A stretch of 64,000 bases of DNA from Sphaerosporella brunnea (taxonomy: Eukaryota > Ascomycota > Pezizomycetes > Pezizales > Pyronemataceae): assembly GCA_008704415.1 (NCBI GenBank), contig VXIS01000152.1, positions 1 to 64,000 of the forward strand, given 5' to 3'. The notes below the pieces were generated by a model. It was not told the DNA's origin. It did not search any database and saw only the letters and a program-made list of their open reading frames with translations. Position 1 is the first letter of the stretch. Each line of letters opens with the position of its first letter. Positions 1-12,371 of the stretch are shown here, in pieces. A program made the translations under genes and the position numbers.

Positions 1-102
1 ACTGAATGGATGCCGATATGCATATTTGCTTTTTTGTCCGAAACGATGCCGCGTTCGGATTGGCTGTCAGACACTTCAACTAAGCCTAATACGGTAAATG
101 CG

Positions 103-526
103 AGTGATATAATGTGCTTATGTGCATTAACTACCGCACAAAAATTGACTTAGCGACTGCAGCCCATCGATACGGCGATATCTCTCTCCCTTTTCCGGTC
201 ACGTGGTGATATCACGTCGGGTTGCCGTCCCGTCAATTTTTGTGCAGTAATGTACATAGAATACTCGACGGATTTTTAAGTCTTGGGACACCTGAGAAAC
301 CCTAACCCACGATTGAAAAACGGAGAAAAATCGATAGCTCCACTGACTTGGCTCCAAAAATTGCGATTGCTGGGTCAAAATTAATGCGAAAGAGCCCTCG
401 TCAGTTCTGGCAGTAAGATGTTCAGCGTTTATTTTTTTCTTTGTGACGATATCGTGTTTTGCGTTGTTTTGGTGGGGTTAGGGTTTTAGCGTGTCCCAAC
501 ACTTAAAAATCCGTCGAGTATCACTC
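103..526. repeat. nested inverted-repeat (foldback/MITE-like) element upstream of SmE
   Basis: Two inverted repeats lie side by side. The first pairs 119-150 with 231-257, around a shared CACAAAAATTGAC core. The second pairs 261-310 with 472-521, about 43 of 50 positions matching, with ATACTCGACGGATTTTTAAG at the outer end. The right arm of the first ends within 3 nt of the left arm of the second. An outer GAGTGATA (103-110) also pairs with TATCACTC (519-526), so the whole 424 bp may be one foldback unit. No coding sequence is seen in it. It looks like a non-autonomous DNA element; no target-site duplication was identified. Confidence 0.55.
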
Positions 527-850
527 GAGGGTTCATTTGGCCCACAAAATTTCAAGTGCTATCTCTGTCACAGCCAGACGTCATAATTTATTTTTGACGT
601 TGCAGACTGTTAGGCAAGATGATTCTCTACAAATCTATAAAGCCATTTTCTCCACTTGCTTTGTTGTGGTCACGATGTCCGGGATCAACATGTTGGAGCT
701 GTTTTTTGGTGAGGTGGGCTGGGTGTCCGGTACTATGTATCGAGCCAAAACAACCGCGTCAAGCAACTTCAACACACTTTGACCCACGACGCGAATCGCT
801 TAGCGTCTGCCCTCCGTTCGTTGCAAGCCCTACTTCGATACCCAACAACA

Positions 851-1272
851 ATGACCGGCCGCGGTGGAGGTGGTGGTGGTGGAAATCGTAGGGTTTTGCT
901 CCCGCCCATCAACTTCATCTTCAAGCTTCTGCAGACCCACGCGACTGTGCAGATCTGGCTGTACGAGCAGCTGGCTATTCGCATCGAGGGGAAGATCCGA
1001 GTACGATTATCAACACCCTGAGTTGAATTTGCAGCAGTAACTGACAGTTGCGGGGGGTTAGGGCTTTGACGAGTTCATGAATCTGGTGATCGACGACGCG
1101 GTCGAGGTCAAGTTGGCGACCAAGGAAACGGAGGAGTCCCGAAGGGACCTTGGTACCACCTTTCTCATTTGCTCTGTTCTCCCCCGCTTAGGACGTGTCG
1201 CTGATCTGATCCACACCGTTAGGACAAATCCTTCTCAAGGGCGACAACGTTTCCTTGATACAAAGCATGTAG
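851..1272 (+). CDS. SME1: small nuclear ribonucleoprotein E (SmE)
   Basis: Core Sm-ring protein that binds U1, U2, U4 and U5 snRNA in the spliceosome. Three exons join in phase: 851-1000, 1062-1152 and 1223-1272, giving 96 residues, close to the usual SmE length of about 92. After a Gly-rich start (residues 4-10), the Sm1 motif contains PINFIFKLLQ and VQIWLYEQ, followed by RIEGKIRGFDEFMNLVIDDA. The Sm2 motif near the C-terminus reads GQILLKGDNVSLIQSM. Intron 1 opens with GTACGA. Intron 2 opens with GTACCA and must end at the AG at 1221-1222 to restore the Sm2 motif. The ATG at 851 is the first in frame that gives a normal SmE N-terminus. The region upstream carries a foldback element. Confidence 0.95.
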
Positions 1273-1996
1273 GGTATCTAGAGGCGCAGTCGGGTCCCGT
1301 TTGGAAAATTCGGTATGAGCAGAACGGCCGTTTTCCCGGGCTTGGAGATGCAAATACCGAGACCCCGTTTGCTTGAAGAACCGATCAAAACGAAATCTGT
1401 GAGGCTCTAGGATCAAGACCAGGAACTGACCTCAGAGGTCCCACACAGGCGTCTTCCCCTCCCCAGGCCCCAAAACCCGCCACGAATCCGCACAACGAAC
1501 CCCTCAAAAGCTCCGCCTGCAACAGCGACAGCGACAGCAACAGTGACAGTGATATTCTTACATCCAAAGTTTTATGCAAAGTTGGCCTCGCTGTAGCTTA
1601 AAACCTGTTAGCGGATGTCACAACCTCCGTTTCCCACGTTCGTGACCCCGTTTGTTGCTGGACTGTGCCCACTCCGTTTGTGAAAGCTTGTTGAGAACCC
1701 CATGGTGTCGTCAAGGGCCGGTCATACAACAGTTGTGAGAAATCAACTATACACAACCTTGTGGGCTGCGATGCTGAGAGACACTGTCACCGTCCTCCAC
1801 AATTGTAAACCCGCGACGCCGGCTCAACACAGCGATTTTCTAGGTGAATGACTTTCAAAAGCTCTACACTAAAAATTCAAGCACGAGACGATCCAAAAAT
1901 CAAGGCTCGTCGCATAGGTCGGCGGCGACAGTTCCCAACCCTAGCTCCGCCCCGCTCCGCACTAGCCCGACCACTCGCCGCCGCAGATCTCCCGCA
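1273..1996. other. intergenic stretch between convergent SmE and SDR genes
   Basis: No gene supported. The open frames here are low in complexity, for example a Leu/Ser-rich frame around a CAGCGACAG-type repeat near 1520-1550. The two flanking genes converge, so this stretch should hold both 3' ends. Confidence 0.5.
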
Positions 1997-2972
1997 CTAG
2001 ACCTTCTCCTTGACCGCCGCCGCCGCCGCCTTCTCCTTGATCAACAACTCAACGGCCTGATCGTCCAGCAGCTTCGCCTTCGACAACCTATGTCCCTTTC
2101 CCTTCTCAAACGGCGGGCCGGGGTCATTATACATCTCCACGATCCTAGTCTGGTCCTTTCCCACCTCCAACAGCGTTCCACCCTTCATCCCCTCCTCCTC
2201 GATTAGCCTCAACATCGCGACCGCCACCTCCTCGGGGGTAGCCCAATCATCTAGCTCCTCATCCATCATCTGTAGTTTCTCAGGATGATCGGTCCACAGG
2301 GGGGTCTTAATAATGCCAGGACAGACACCCGCGACCCTGACCCCAAACTCTGGTTCCAGCCTCGCCATACTCTTGACAAAGCCCGAGACCCCATGTTTCG
2401 TAGCGACATAGATGGGGGCACTAAACTTGGGGACCTGTCCGCACACAGAGCTAACATGGACGACCGCAGCCTGCTCCTTCCCCGCCGCCAAAAACTCGGT
2501 GATCGCCAGCCGCGTAAGTCGGATCGGGTGCACGAGGTTGATGTCGAGAGTCTTGTACCTGCTGGCGGCGACCGACGCCTCGTCCTGCTCGCCCCAAAAG
2601 AACGAGCTCCACGGGGGCTCAAACACCCCCGCTCCAGGCACCACAATATCGGCTGTTCCCAGACCATTCTCTTTGCAGAACGGGAACAGCGCAGCGAGGT
2701 CGGCCCACAGCGCCACGTCGCAGCGTTTATAGAGCACCTTTGCGCTGGGCGGCGGCGAGGAAACAAATTCCTGCGCCGCCGGGCTGAGGGCGATGTCGGC
2801 GATGACGACGTTGCAGCCTTTTGATGCCACCAGCTGCGCAAAGGCGAGGTTTATGCCCGAGCCAGCACCCGTGATCTATTAGGAATACCATCAGCTCTCC
2901 ACTTCCTCCACAGAGGGGAGGGGGGTGAAAACCCACGATTGCGGTTTTTCCTGTTACTTCCATGGCCGGCAT
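1997..2972 (-). CDS. short-chain dehydrogenase/reductase, 15-hydroxyprostaglandin dehydrogenase-like
   Basis: NAD(P)-dependent oxidoreductase of the classical SDR family; the substrate is not evident. Exon 1 is 2937-2972 and exon 2 is 1997-2875, 304 residues from the first ATG. A second in-frame ATG at 2963 gives 301. Splicing at GTGGGT (2936 down) to TAG (ending 2876) rebuilds the cofactor motif AIITGAGSGIN near the N-terminus, the TGxxxGxG fingerprint. The family NNAG motif appears as VPGAGVFEP. The catalytic Ser is in VVHVSSVCG and the Y-x3-K pair in YVATKHG, near residues 152 and 167-171. PGIIKTPLW follows, as in 15-PGDH-like enzymes. The C-terminus is Lys/Ala-rich and may be a tail beyond the fold. 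It converges on SmE. Confidence 0.88.
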
Positions 2973-3680
2973 GTTTGCGTTATGTGTATAGGATGTATGT
3001 CCGTCCTCGAGCTCCAGAGGGAAATAAGTATTTAAACCCCCCGAGTTGATGTAAATATGCACAGATATTAGCCCCTCCTCCTACCTGCCCCCCCCCGCAC
3101 TCGGATGCGGTCGTCCGCTACAGCTCGGAAGCGCTTAGATGTTCCGAGATGCATCATGATTTCACCAACACAATGCGGAAAATGTTTCCCCCAATTGCAA
3201 TTCTAGATACGCCTTCGGAAATATTGATAATGAACCCTGACAGCAGCAGCCCACCCGATGCATTTCACTAAATTGCACGCTTGTTTGCATTCTACGATAC
3301 TGACGTGGTGGAGTAACTTCAGGAGTTCGACAAAACAAGCAAGTAAATCCCACACAAAATCGCCGGGAAAAAAGCAAACAAGTCATCGAGGATATCAAAA
3401 GAAAAAAGAAAAAAGAAAAAAAATAGTAGAAATCAACGAGAAGAAAAAAAAGATAGATACACATACTATCATTCGGCCCAGCTCAGAGAAAAAAACAGAA
3501 GTTACAAGATACAATAGCCCGACGCGCGGGGCTGACAATCCAAGAAGTGAAAAATAACCCAATCAATCCAAAGAAAAAAAAGAAAAAAAAACAGCAAAAG
3601 GGGAATAGAACATCTTCCACCAATCAGGCAACTGCCCCCCAAAATCAAACCTATTTACAACTACCGCGTCTTACATATTC
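2973..3680. other. A-rich spacer between SDR start and Rho1 GEF end
   Basis: No gene supported. On the + strand the stretch 3370-3600 is dominated by runs of A and AAAG. That puts T- and TTTC-rich sequence on the minus strand, where the 3' UTR of the GEF lies. The SDR promoter should also lie here; no clear TATA box was picked. Confidence 0.4.
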
Positions 3681-6600
3681 CTAATCGGTCTGACCCTCGT
3701 TGAGCACCAATTCCACGACCAATTGTCGCCCATCGACCTCGGGATGTGCCATGGCAACTTTCACAGTTCTACCTCTGCCTCCGGGAGAGCTACCATGCAT
3801 AGCGTCATCGAGACACCGCATGTCTCTGCCCGCAATAACTTGTCTCAGACGTCCATTCTGTGCGTTTCTGATCTCCAAAAAGTCCTGGTCGAAAACGAGG
3901 ACGTACGGACCGTACATGGCCACGGTGATGGCTTTTCCAACGAATTCCATCACCACGCTGCGCGAGACATCTCCGTGCTTGTTGACATAAACTGCACACT
4001 CCTCGTAACACAGCAGGAACTCAATGTCGCTGAGCCGGAACATGCCGAGTGGTTTTTCTCCCGAGAGCCGAGAGGCGATGTCGTCCACGTGGGTTCCAGC
4101 GCGGAGCTCGGGAACTGACCACGCTTGCTTTTTGTCGAGCGTCATGACTTCAAAGCCTATTCGCCGGGCGGTTAGTTATGGCAGAAGTAGTGGAAAGCAA
4201 AAGGACGGACCTTTGGAGGTATGCACTGCAAGACTGGAGTGGAAAAGGTTGATGCCATAGCAATCGGTAGGAATATAGAACTCGTCGAACTCTCGGAAGA
4301 ATTCTGTCGTGCCCTTTCTAGAGAACCGCGATTTCTTCTCTGTGGCCTTCTGGAAAACGGGTTCCAGGACCTTATTCATAGATCAGTCAACATTCAATAT
4401 AGCTATGCCACAGGGTAACGTACCTTGAACGTGGAACTCAATCCCTCACGCTTCTTGTAGAACACCAGAGTGCGGTCCTTCATCCTGCCCGTGGCAAAGA
4501 AACCCACATCCTTGGCACCGCTCAACTTCTGCGGCGCCTTCTGCTTGGTCGCAGTATTAGCCGCGTCACCAGGTGGAGGCACTACAACGTCCAAGTGGTA
4601 TGCTATAAGCGCCTTGTCCGCCAGCACTAAGAATAGACTGAACTCCTCGAGGACCGCGATCTGCGTCACCTTGACAGCACTAATAGCTCGGCTCCATCCA
4701 CGAGGGTTATTTGCATCGGCTATGTAAACACCATAGTCGGTACCAATAGCCATCACCTCACGGCCATATCGCGCCGTGAAGGCGGTAGCACAGTTGACCA
4801 TCGCCTTGCAAACTGGAGTGGGCTTCGGCGTGGCCTCATACCTCTTCTCGACCTCCGCAATGGCTCTGTCGAGAGGCGTGCCTCGAATTCTGATCGGCTT
4901 CGGTTGCTGAGCAGTGGCGCTGTCGTATGCGAACGCCGCATCTGCCAGAACATTGAGCCGGAACGGTTCCGCGTTCTGAGCATGCAAACTTGCCGCATGC
5001 TTCTCCTTGGCCAAAATGATTTTGTCGCACCAGTCTTGCCGGTTGGCAGCAGAGGGGGCGTAGAGGATGTAGGTATTGTCATCTGTCTTGAGCACTCTCG
5101 CGGGATTACCGAGATGCTTGATCCTGAATGGATAGAGAATCTTGTCATCCCTGTCATTCTGAACTTGCAGGTTGGTGACCAATCGCCCTGGGGCCGTCGC
5201 GGTGCTGTTAACACTGGTGCTGGTATTGGTGTGCTGCAATTGCGGGACGGTGCTCGCGCTGTTATGGCGTCCACGGTTGGTAACTGCGACAGCGGTTGGG
5301 CCAGCGATACCGAGTTTGTTGGCCGCGCTTCGTACCACGGGATCATCATTCGTACTTTCCAATACCAACAGATCCATGGGGATGGGCATCCTCGATACAT
5401 CGTACCGCTCATGCTTCTGGCCACCGGCAATCTCCTTCTGCATCTGAGTCTTTGCGAGAACCAGGTAATGGTCGAAGAGGATGCAATGGGTTTCCAACCA
5501 CGTAAACCGATTGCTTCCAGTGCGTTGCAAATCGCCCTTGAAGATCAGCTCTCGGCCCTTTTCTTCAAGCCTTAGATCCACAGGCCACTGTCTCATCATC
5601 AATTTCAGGCCAAGCTCGAGAAGTTGTATCCGTTTAGACATCTCGTCTACTCGTGCATCGCAGTCGTGGGTTACTGCCTTAATCTCCTCAATTGCCCGCT
5701 CGAGGTTGTGCTTCTCCTCTGTCTCGGTGATGGTGTGCTTTAACACGGTGGCGAGCAGTAAAGAATATCGTTGCAATCTCGTGATCGGACCCTTCAAGAA
5801 AGTGACCCAATCCAGACGTCTCGCACGTGGATCCTGGCGACAGGTCTCCAAAAATGTCCTGAAAAGCATGTTCCTGTCGGCTTCTCTCCGAACGAGCATA
5901 TCGGCCTTAGGGAACGCAGCCGCGTAGTCCAAATAAGCAGTCTTGGCTTTCCGAATCCACTCCCTGAAGATGTCGCTGAAGCCGACGATCCAGGGTCCTT
6001 GTTCCCGCTGCCGGAATTTCAACTGCGGGAGCAGGTGTTCCTCCGAAACCTTCCTGACGGCGTCCGCCTTGCCAAAAACGTCCCGGACAAAGTTGTCCAA
6101 TCTGTTGGGTTTGATGATAGACGGATTGGCATTGGCAATCTGATCTCGGTAAACTGACTTCAGGACCTTCATGTGCTCCAAGAATTCCTCTTCAGTCTGG
6201 ACAATTTCGTGTAAGTTGTTTTGCCGCTCAATCTCCTTTTTGTTTACGTCCGCAGTGTCTTCCTTCTTGATCTTCCAGTATGTTGCCCAATCTTCCTTCA
6301 TCTGCTTCACCTCGCCAATACCTGCGGGCAAGGTTATCTTCCGGAGGGTCCGAGCACAATGGTGAGCATAGCATCGCCCGGGAGAATCGAGCTCGTGAAG
6401 TCGTGACGCATAACAACCGTTGCCGGTGATCTGGTAGATGACACCGCAAACCTCGCCAGGACCAAACTTCACCCACTCTTCCTCCTTGATAAGATTCTTC
6501 TCCTCCAACATTCCCGAAACGACCTTGGCCGCCAGAGTCTCCGCATCCGCCACGTTCATTGTCGGAACATAATGCGTGAACAACGCGGCTACGGCATCCG

Positions 6601-8992
6601 CGACCAACGCCTCTTTGAGATCCTGCTCACCCTCGGTCATTTCCTTCAACCACGCCGAAATGCCACTGAGAGCCCATGGCGCTGTGCACTTTCTGAAATC
6701 TTTCGTACTGAGCTTCTTAGGATCAAATTTTCTAGTGAGAGGAATCGCTGGCAGATCGCTCGGAGTCAATCCGGGAGAGAGCTCGGAGTCAGGAAGTCCA
6801 AGGCCTGTTCCGACCGCTATCATCGAAGCCCTATTCGATTTTGGATGGATCTTACCATCGGTCTTTGATCTCACTGGAGGTTGCGCCGATGGGGTACTCG
6901 TGTGGCTATTTAAGCTGATTGTACGAGGAATGTAGGGCAGCTGGCTACCTAAGTTCATGTTGCTGTAGACGCATGGAGATGCCGGTGTGGATGGGAACCG
7001 AGTTGACTGAGCCTGAGAGTCATACATCTGCTGTTGGTAATTGATACCATATGGCGGGATTTGAGGAGCACTGCTCCTTGCAGGAGTTTGCGGCTCGACA
7101 CCATACTCGTAGCCAGGAGGGCTCGGGAGGGGCCTGGATACACGGGGGGAGCTGGAAGGCGGCGGGTGATAGAACAGCTCAGGGAAGTCGTCATCCGAGT
7201 CTGATCGTTTGGCAGGGCTATCCGTATGAGCACGCTCGAATTCCTCATCTCCTTCGTCGAAAGACATGCGCTTCGATGCCTGGGAAGGCGGTGCAAATCC
7301 GCCAGTACCGAAAGTATCCACTCTCGCAACATTGGTCCGAAACTGCGGGAATGGATGCAAATCGGACTCGTCCGGAAGGAAATAAGACTCTCCACTTGCA
7401 TCACTGGCAGATCTTTCAATTCCAAGGCCGGTATCACGCTGTACGGGAGGTGGAGGTGGGGTGTCGTCCTCAGTGCCATAACCAAAGAATCCACCATAGC
7501 CTCCACCGCCAATCATGCCGATATCTACGCCGGCCGGCGCATAGTCCAAATCGCTATCATCTTCCCTTGGTGTTGGGGGTAACGGTGCATGACTGCCCCT
7601 TCTCTGCGCCTCAACCTCCATCTCCTCGTCGTGGCGCATCATTGCCAGCCCCGCCAAGGCCTCTGCATCACTCTCGTTCGAATAATAATCGTACACACTA
7701 TCTATCCGAGGGTTGACGATGGTTCCATTCGTGCCATTGCGCCTGTGGCCATAAACAGAATCGCGATCATAGTCGCTGAGTCCACTCGTCCCCATATCGC
7801 TCAAGGAAGCCTCTATTTCACCGTAAAGATCACCGTCGTCGTCGCCGTTAGGAAGCTGCGGCAATGGCCGGGACTGACTACCGTGTCGGGAGATGGATTG
7901 TCCGTGTACCGGCGGCTCGGGGGGCGGCGGTGATGGCAGGTCGTGCGAGTTGTGAAACGGCAGCTGTGGGGGGCTAGGTAGTGGATGATGCGGAGCCTCC
8001 GGCTCGTTGGGTGGAGAGACGTCGCTTTCGGAGCCCGAGTGATAATGGGTTTCTGGGCGGCCGAGATATGAGTTGTACGATAATGAGGACTGACTCGGGG
8101 AATGGGAAGGGTAGGGGGTTGTGAACGCAGGGGACCCAGGAGGGTGAGGGGGCGGCGGCGGTGGGGGTGGCTGGTAGCCGTTTTGCGGAGGCGCCGACTG
8201 CGACGGTAAAGGAGGAAGTCCTGGGGAATATGGCACAGTGGGGCTCATGTAAGACTGCGTGCTTGGATATGGCGAGCGATTGGAATATTGATAGCCACCA
8301 TATCGCACGCTACCAGTGCCCGGCATCTGTAGCGGGGATTGCGCCGGGCCTGAACCTCTGAAAGAAGACGAAGTTGGGTATGGCGCGGTGTACAAATTTG
8401 GATCGTAGGATGCGGTTGTTGGGGAGAACGAGCCGGCGGTACTGGCATGCCGCTGTGGCCCATATGTATTCCCGGCTGTTGTCGCATGGCGCTGGGGGTG
8501 ATACGCGGCAGGATTATAAGGTTGGTTGCTGGGTGCAGAGGGATTGCCCGGGGAGGTGGGATACGGGGCATTGGGTGAAACGCCATCGTGCGGGGGCGCG
8601 AAGCCAGGCGAGTATGGAGGGCCATAGCCATTTCCGCCCGGAGTGACGGCGAAGTAGGTGCCCCCTGGGCTTGAGTCACGATCTGCCATGGTAGCGACCG
8701 AACCGCGACGATTTGGTGGCGGAGGCGGCGGCGGCGGCGGCGGTTGCTGCTGGTACTGGTATTGGTGCGGCTGCTGGGTAGCGTAGCGGTCGTCGTAATA
8801 TTCCTCGTTAAGAGTGGTTTGCACACTCAGTCTGCGACTTACTCCTGTTCCGCCGTCGAAGTATGAAGCATCGTCACCGTTGTCGAAGCTAAGGGTTCGG
8901 GTCAGATTCGAACTGGGCTGGTGTTGCTGGTGCTGCGAGCGGGTGGTTCGAGAATACGACGAGTGGGCCCTTTGCTGGTAGGGGTCCGCCAT
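3681..8992 (-). CDS. rom2: Rho1 guanine-nucleotide exchange factor (Rom2 type: DEP-like, DH, PH, CNH)
   Basis: Activates the GTPase Rho1 in the cell-wall-integrity pathway at growing tips and septa. Exons on the minus strand are 4424-8992, 4211-4370 and 3681-4156 in continuous phase, 1734 residues. The start is the ATG at 8992 (MADPYQQ); a 57-residue in-frame upstream extension is Pro/Ser-rich and was not used. Residues 1 to about 740 are disordered and rich in Pro, Ser, Tyr and Gln, with poly-Pro runs. A DEP-like region lies at about 755-890. The DH domain, about 925-1115, starts LHEIVQTEEEFLEHMK and carries GPITRLQRYSLLL. A PH domain follows, about 1140-1340. The CNH (citron) domain, about 1390-1715, is the part split by both introns. 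Its length and domain order match fungal Rom2 proteins. Target specificity for Rho1 is inferred from family. Confidence 0.95.
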
Positions 8993-10708
8993 GGGGGGGG
9001 GGGGCACGGAGGACGGACTATTGTGCACAGATTCCTTATGCGGGTAGCTGATGAGAGATGGTGTGGGTGGTGGGTAATCGCCCACGACGGTGTTCCCGGG
9101 GTGAGAATTACTAAGTAATATAAATATTGAGGGGGGGGAGGGGCAGCACTCGAAGAAACTCACGGGGAGAGACCTTGAAGGGGTGTGTGGGGGGAGGGGT
9201 TACAGTTGCACGGTGTATGGGAGGGAGGGAGGGATATGTTCGAGCGGAGGTTTGGATGACGATGTGTATGTATTAATTTTTTCTCGGGCCAGCAGATGAG
9301 GTGCGGTAGGTAATGGGTATTCGGTATGGACAGGTGCAGCAGTTGGAAGGAAGGAAGGAAGGAAGGAAGGTGAACTATTCTGCAGTGGAGGTTTCCAGCT
9401 CAGCACACAACCCCGCCTCGAGATCTCATTGGGCGGTTGTGGCAGAGGACTGGCGGAGGTGACAGACAATATTTCAGCGTGTCTGGATCTAGGATTGCAA
9501 TGTGCGAAGGGCTAGGGGGATGCGACAAGCTGCAGAGGGCAGGCAAGAAGAAGGCAAGCGACTTGAGCTTCAACACAAAGATCGTTTGAGGCGAGTGTCG
9601 AGTCGATTCAAATTCCGGCCGGTGATTACGACGAGTGACGACAGCGACGGCGAAGGATGAGCCGAATGAGTGATGCCAGCGAATTCGACTTCACGAAATG
9701 AGCTCCACGACTTTTGAATGCTGAAGCTTCCTTTCCACGATCTCGAACCCTTCTATCCATTCCCATGCGGACAGATATGAGCAGCATTGCACTGAGTTCA
9801 GCCGCGCGCTGTCGACTGAACCATGAGCACCAGCTCTCTGCGTGCGCACTTTCACCGCCAAGAATCACCAAGAACCACCACCACCACCCCAAAACCTGCA
9901 ATGTCACATGCCTGCAAAGTCGTCCGATTCTTTGGACTGGCGTAAAGATCGTCACTTTCCGGCGACTGCTTTGGAAATGCCCCAATATTGCCTTGAATTC
10001 ACACCGGAATCTTGGTAAAGTTGATCGAGAATACATAATGCCGTGCCAGTGTGCACAGCTTAGTCACCACCCAGCATTCCCATCCGCCCAATTTTAACGC
10101 ATGCAGCCACGGGACATAAACCCTTCTATTTGTGGTGCTGATAAATTTCAACTGTCCGCGCCACAGAGGCAGAGATGATTCTCGAGCAGTCTACTAGTAC
10201 TCGAGTAGAGTGGTCAAATCCTCTCCCACGACCAAACAACCACCGCCGCTCCTCCAATCCATAATCCATCAACGACGCCATAAACTCCACCATATGCACG
10301 ACCGTAACGTTAGCCACTTCAAAAGCAGACACCACCCAAAACCAAATTGCAATCGGCAGTCCGAAGCCTAAAGAGCAAGTTTTACTTCATGATCAGACCT
10401 AGGGAAATAGAAGTGCAAGCTCTCGATCTGTTATGTATACCGGGTCCGGGAAAGGGTGACTTGCCATGTCATGTCATCGTGCCCAAGTGATATCGAGCGA
10501 TATCGAGTGCTCGGAACCGGGAACAAGGGAAATACAGAGTTCACGGCCGAGACCGCGTATGTTTTATTCTGAAATCATACCCGTGATGATCCCTCATTGG
10601 CATTAATGCGCGATAGCAATCATTTCCCCATCCCCACCAACATGTCGCTCAAAGAAAACGAATTCAGCCTGGCGATCTACCATGATATCACACAGTTCGC
10701 TCAATGTT
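8993..10708. other. long upstream region of the Rho1 GEF
   Basis: No gene supported. It holds a poly-G/C tract at 8994-9003, another G-rich tract near 9131-9146, and a (GGAA)n microsatellite at about 9350-9371. Open frames at 9626-10097 are made of Trp/His-rich shadow sequence and match nothing recognisable. The region between here and the Nudix gene's 3' end shows no further features. Confidence 0.4.
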
Positions 10709-11572
10709 TTACACCTTCCCCTCCCTCCTGAGGCCCTCCCATAGCGCCACCGCCGCAAGCGCCTTCGCATCCAGCGTCTCCCTCCACAAATCCCCCAACC
10801 TCACAACCTTAAGCGTAATCTTCTCGCCGTGCTCCCTCAGGCCGGTTAGGCGCCCCTTCCACTCCTGCAGCGTACCTTTCCCAATATGATGTCGATACGC
10901 AAAAATCTTCAAGAACTCATCGCAGCCTAGACAATCCCCTTAGCCTCCCAATATGAACTGAATTAGAATTGGTGGTTACTCACCACCAGGACTGGGATAA
11001 ACCGCCGCCTTCAACCCCTCCTGACTCCTCCGCGCGAAGTCTCCAAGTGCTAGCTCTGTCAAATCCATCAGCTCCCCACTCTTGATCTCAATGCCACACT
11101 CCTCCTTGATCTCCTTCGCCGCGGCGCCAGAGAACGTGTCATCATCTATCATCCCCGCGGGCAACTCCACAAACTCCAACGACCCTGCGGGAACCCGTGG
11201 CTGGACCGTAAGGAGCGCATATTCCTCCCCCTTCCCCGACTCTTCCTCACACAGAATCACCAGCATCGCCACACTCCCCCCGCGCAGGAACACACTCCCG
11301 GGCAGCGTCTCGCCACCGGGATTTTGCAGCACCGCCCTGAGCTTGATAAAACCGATTCTTTCGCTGCCGAAGAAATCGACAGCTTGCACCTCGATGCTGC
11401 GGAGGGAGTAGGGCTTTGCATGGAAGGTGTGGGAGGCGTTGAGGTGTTGGAGTGATAGTGAGTGTTGCAGGGTTGAAAGCCAGGATTTGTACGGGCCGAA
11501 AGAGAGCAGTTGCGACTCGGTGAGTGGGACGGTGGGGAGGATGCTTATGCTGAGCGTCTGCTGCGTGCTCAT
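10709..11572 (-). CDS. Nudix hydrolase, ADP-sugar diphosphatase-like
   Basis: Likely hydrolyses a nucleoside-diphosphate sugar such as ADP-ribose or ADP-glucose. Exons are 10984-11572 and 10709-10926, joined at GTGAGT...CTAG in phase, 268 residues from ATG 11572 (MSTQQTLSIS). An in-frame upstream ATG (MRPLYRIPIKPHLYKM) would add about 15 residues with a basic, targeting-like character, so an alternative mitochondrial start is possible. The N-terminal part (LLSFGPYKSWLSTLQHSL, then YSLRSIEVQAVDFFG) resembles the plant NUDX14 group. The Nudix box, about residues 138-160, is AGMIDDD...KEIKEECGIEI. The REUxEExGU half is conserved with Lys for Arg; the first half is about one residue short and the usual Glu is Thr. 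Confidence 0.85.
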
Positions 11573-12371
11573 TTTGTAGAGGTGGGGTTTGATGGGGATG
11601 CGGTAGAGCGGGCGCATACTGGGGGTGGTGATGGGAGTGGGATGGATGATGTCATACAGAGGGTGATACCTGCACGTCACAGGCGGTGACTCGTGGCTAG
11701 GCCTTGACTTCGAAACGTCCCCATAGAAACGGCCGAATGTAGGTTCGATATCGCATAGTAGTAAGTGCCAGAAGTATTATGTACCTGTGACTACCGGTGG
11801 TCTAACATTGTGATCTGCTCTACTACCCTACGTTGCGAAACAAGAAAAACCACGGCTTTGTACCTCTTGCCGATGCGTGCCCTTCCGCTTGTATGTGCGC
11901 CTCTCTGCACTTTGATGCGTAGTGACCTAGGCCTTTACATGTAGAGCAGGGTGATGGCGCTCTGTCGGGCACTTCAACTCCTCCAGCCTGTTTGCGAACC
12001 CACTTCAAGTGCTCAGCATTTTTGCCGAATATTACCTTTTATCAACCTCTTTGTCGTCGTACGTCCCCGCGGTGCCTTAGTTAAATGTCGGGAACTACTG
12101 AACAACATACATCGGCGCAGCAGTCGCGGTTGGCCCGGGTGTTGTGCACCTGCGAGGCCGTCATGTTTATCTGCGCCGGCGGGTTCGCTGGCGAGCTGAC
12201 TGGTGGCTGTGTAGGCATTGCTGTGAGGATGGAACGGCTGTGACCAGCAGCGGGTTTTGGTTGTGTGTTGGTGCGCTGGCGAGTTGGATCTTTGTGGCAA
12301 GGGTGCAGTGGTGGGAGAAAAGGTGAGGTCGCGGTATATAAGGTGGGATGGGAGCCTCGGATAGTTCTCAC
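11573..12371. other. spacer with an isolated CCHC zinc-knuckle fragment
   Basis: On the minus strand at 11823-12008 a 61-codon frame contains CSTCKGLGHYASKC, a C-x2-C-x4-H-x4-C knuckle. The frame is not linked to any larger open frame. It could be a scrap of a Gag-like or transposase-associated zinc knuckle. No other gene is seen in the stretch. Confidence 0.3.

Noticed and set aside
472..487. TTAGGG / CCCTAA telomere-like hexamers
   Set aside because: Only single hexamers inside the inverted-repeat arms and in SmE intron 1; no tandem telomeric array.
2285..2824. 179-codon + strand open frame
   Set aside because: Antisense shadow of the SDR gene, whose minus-strand protein has a complete SDR motif set.
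4904..5575. 223-codon + strand open frame
   Set aside because: Antisense shadow of the PH/CNH part of the Rho1 GEF.
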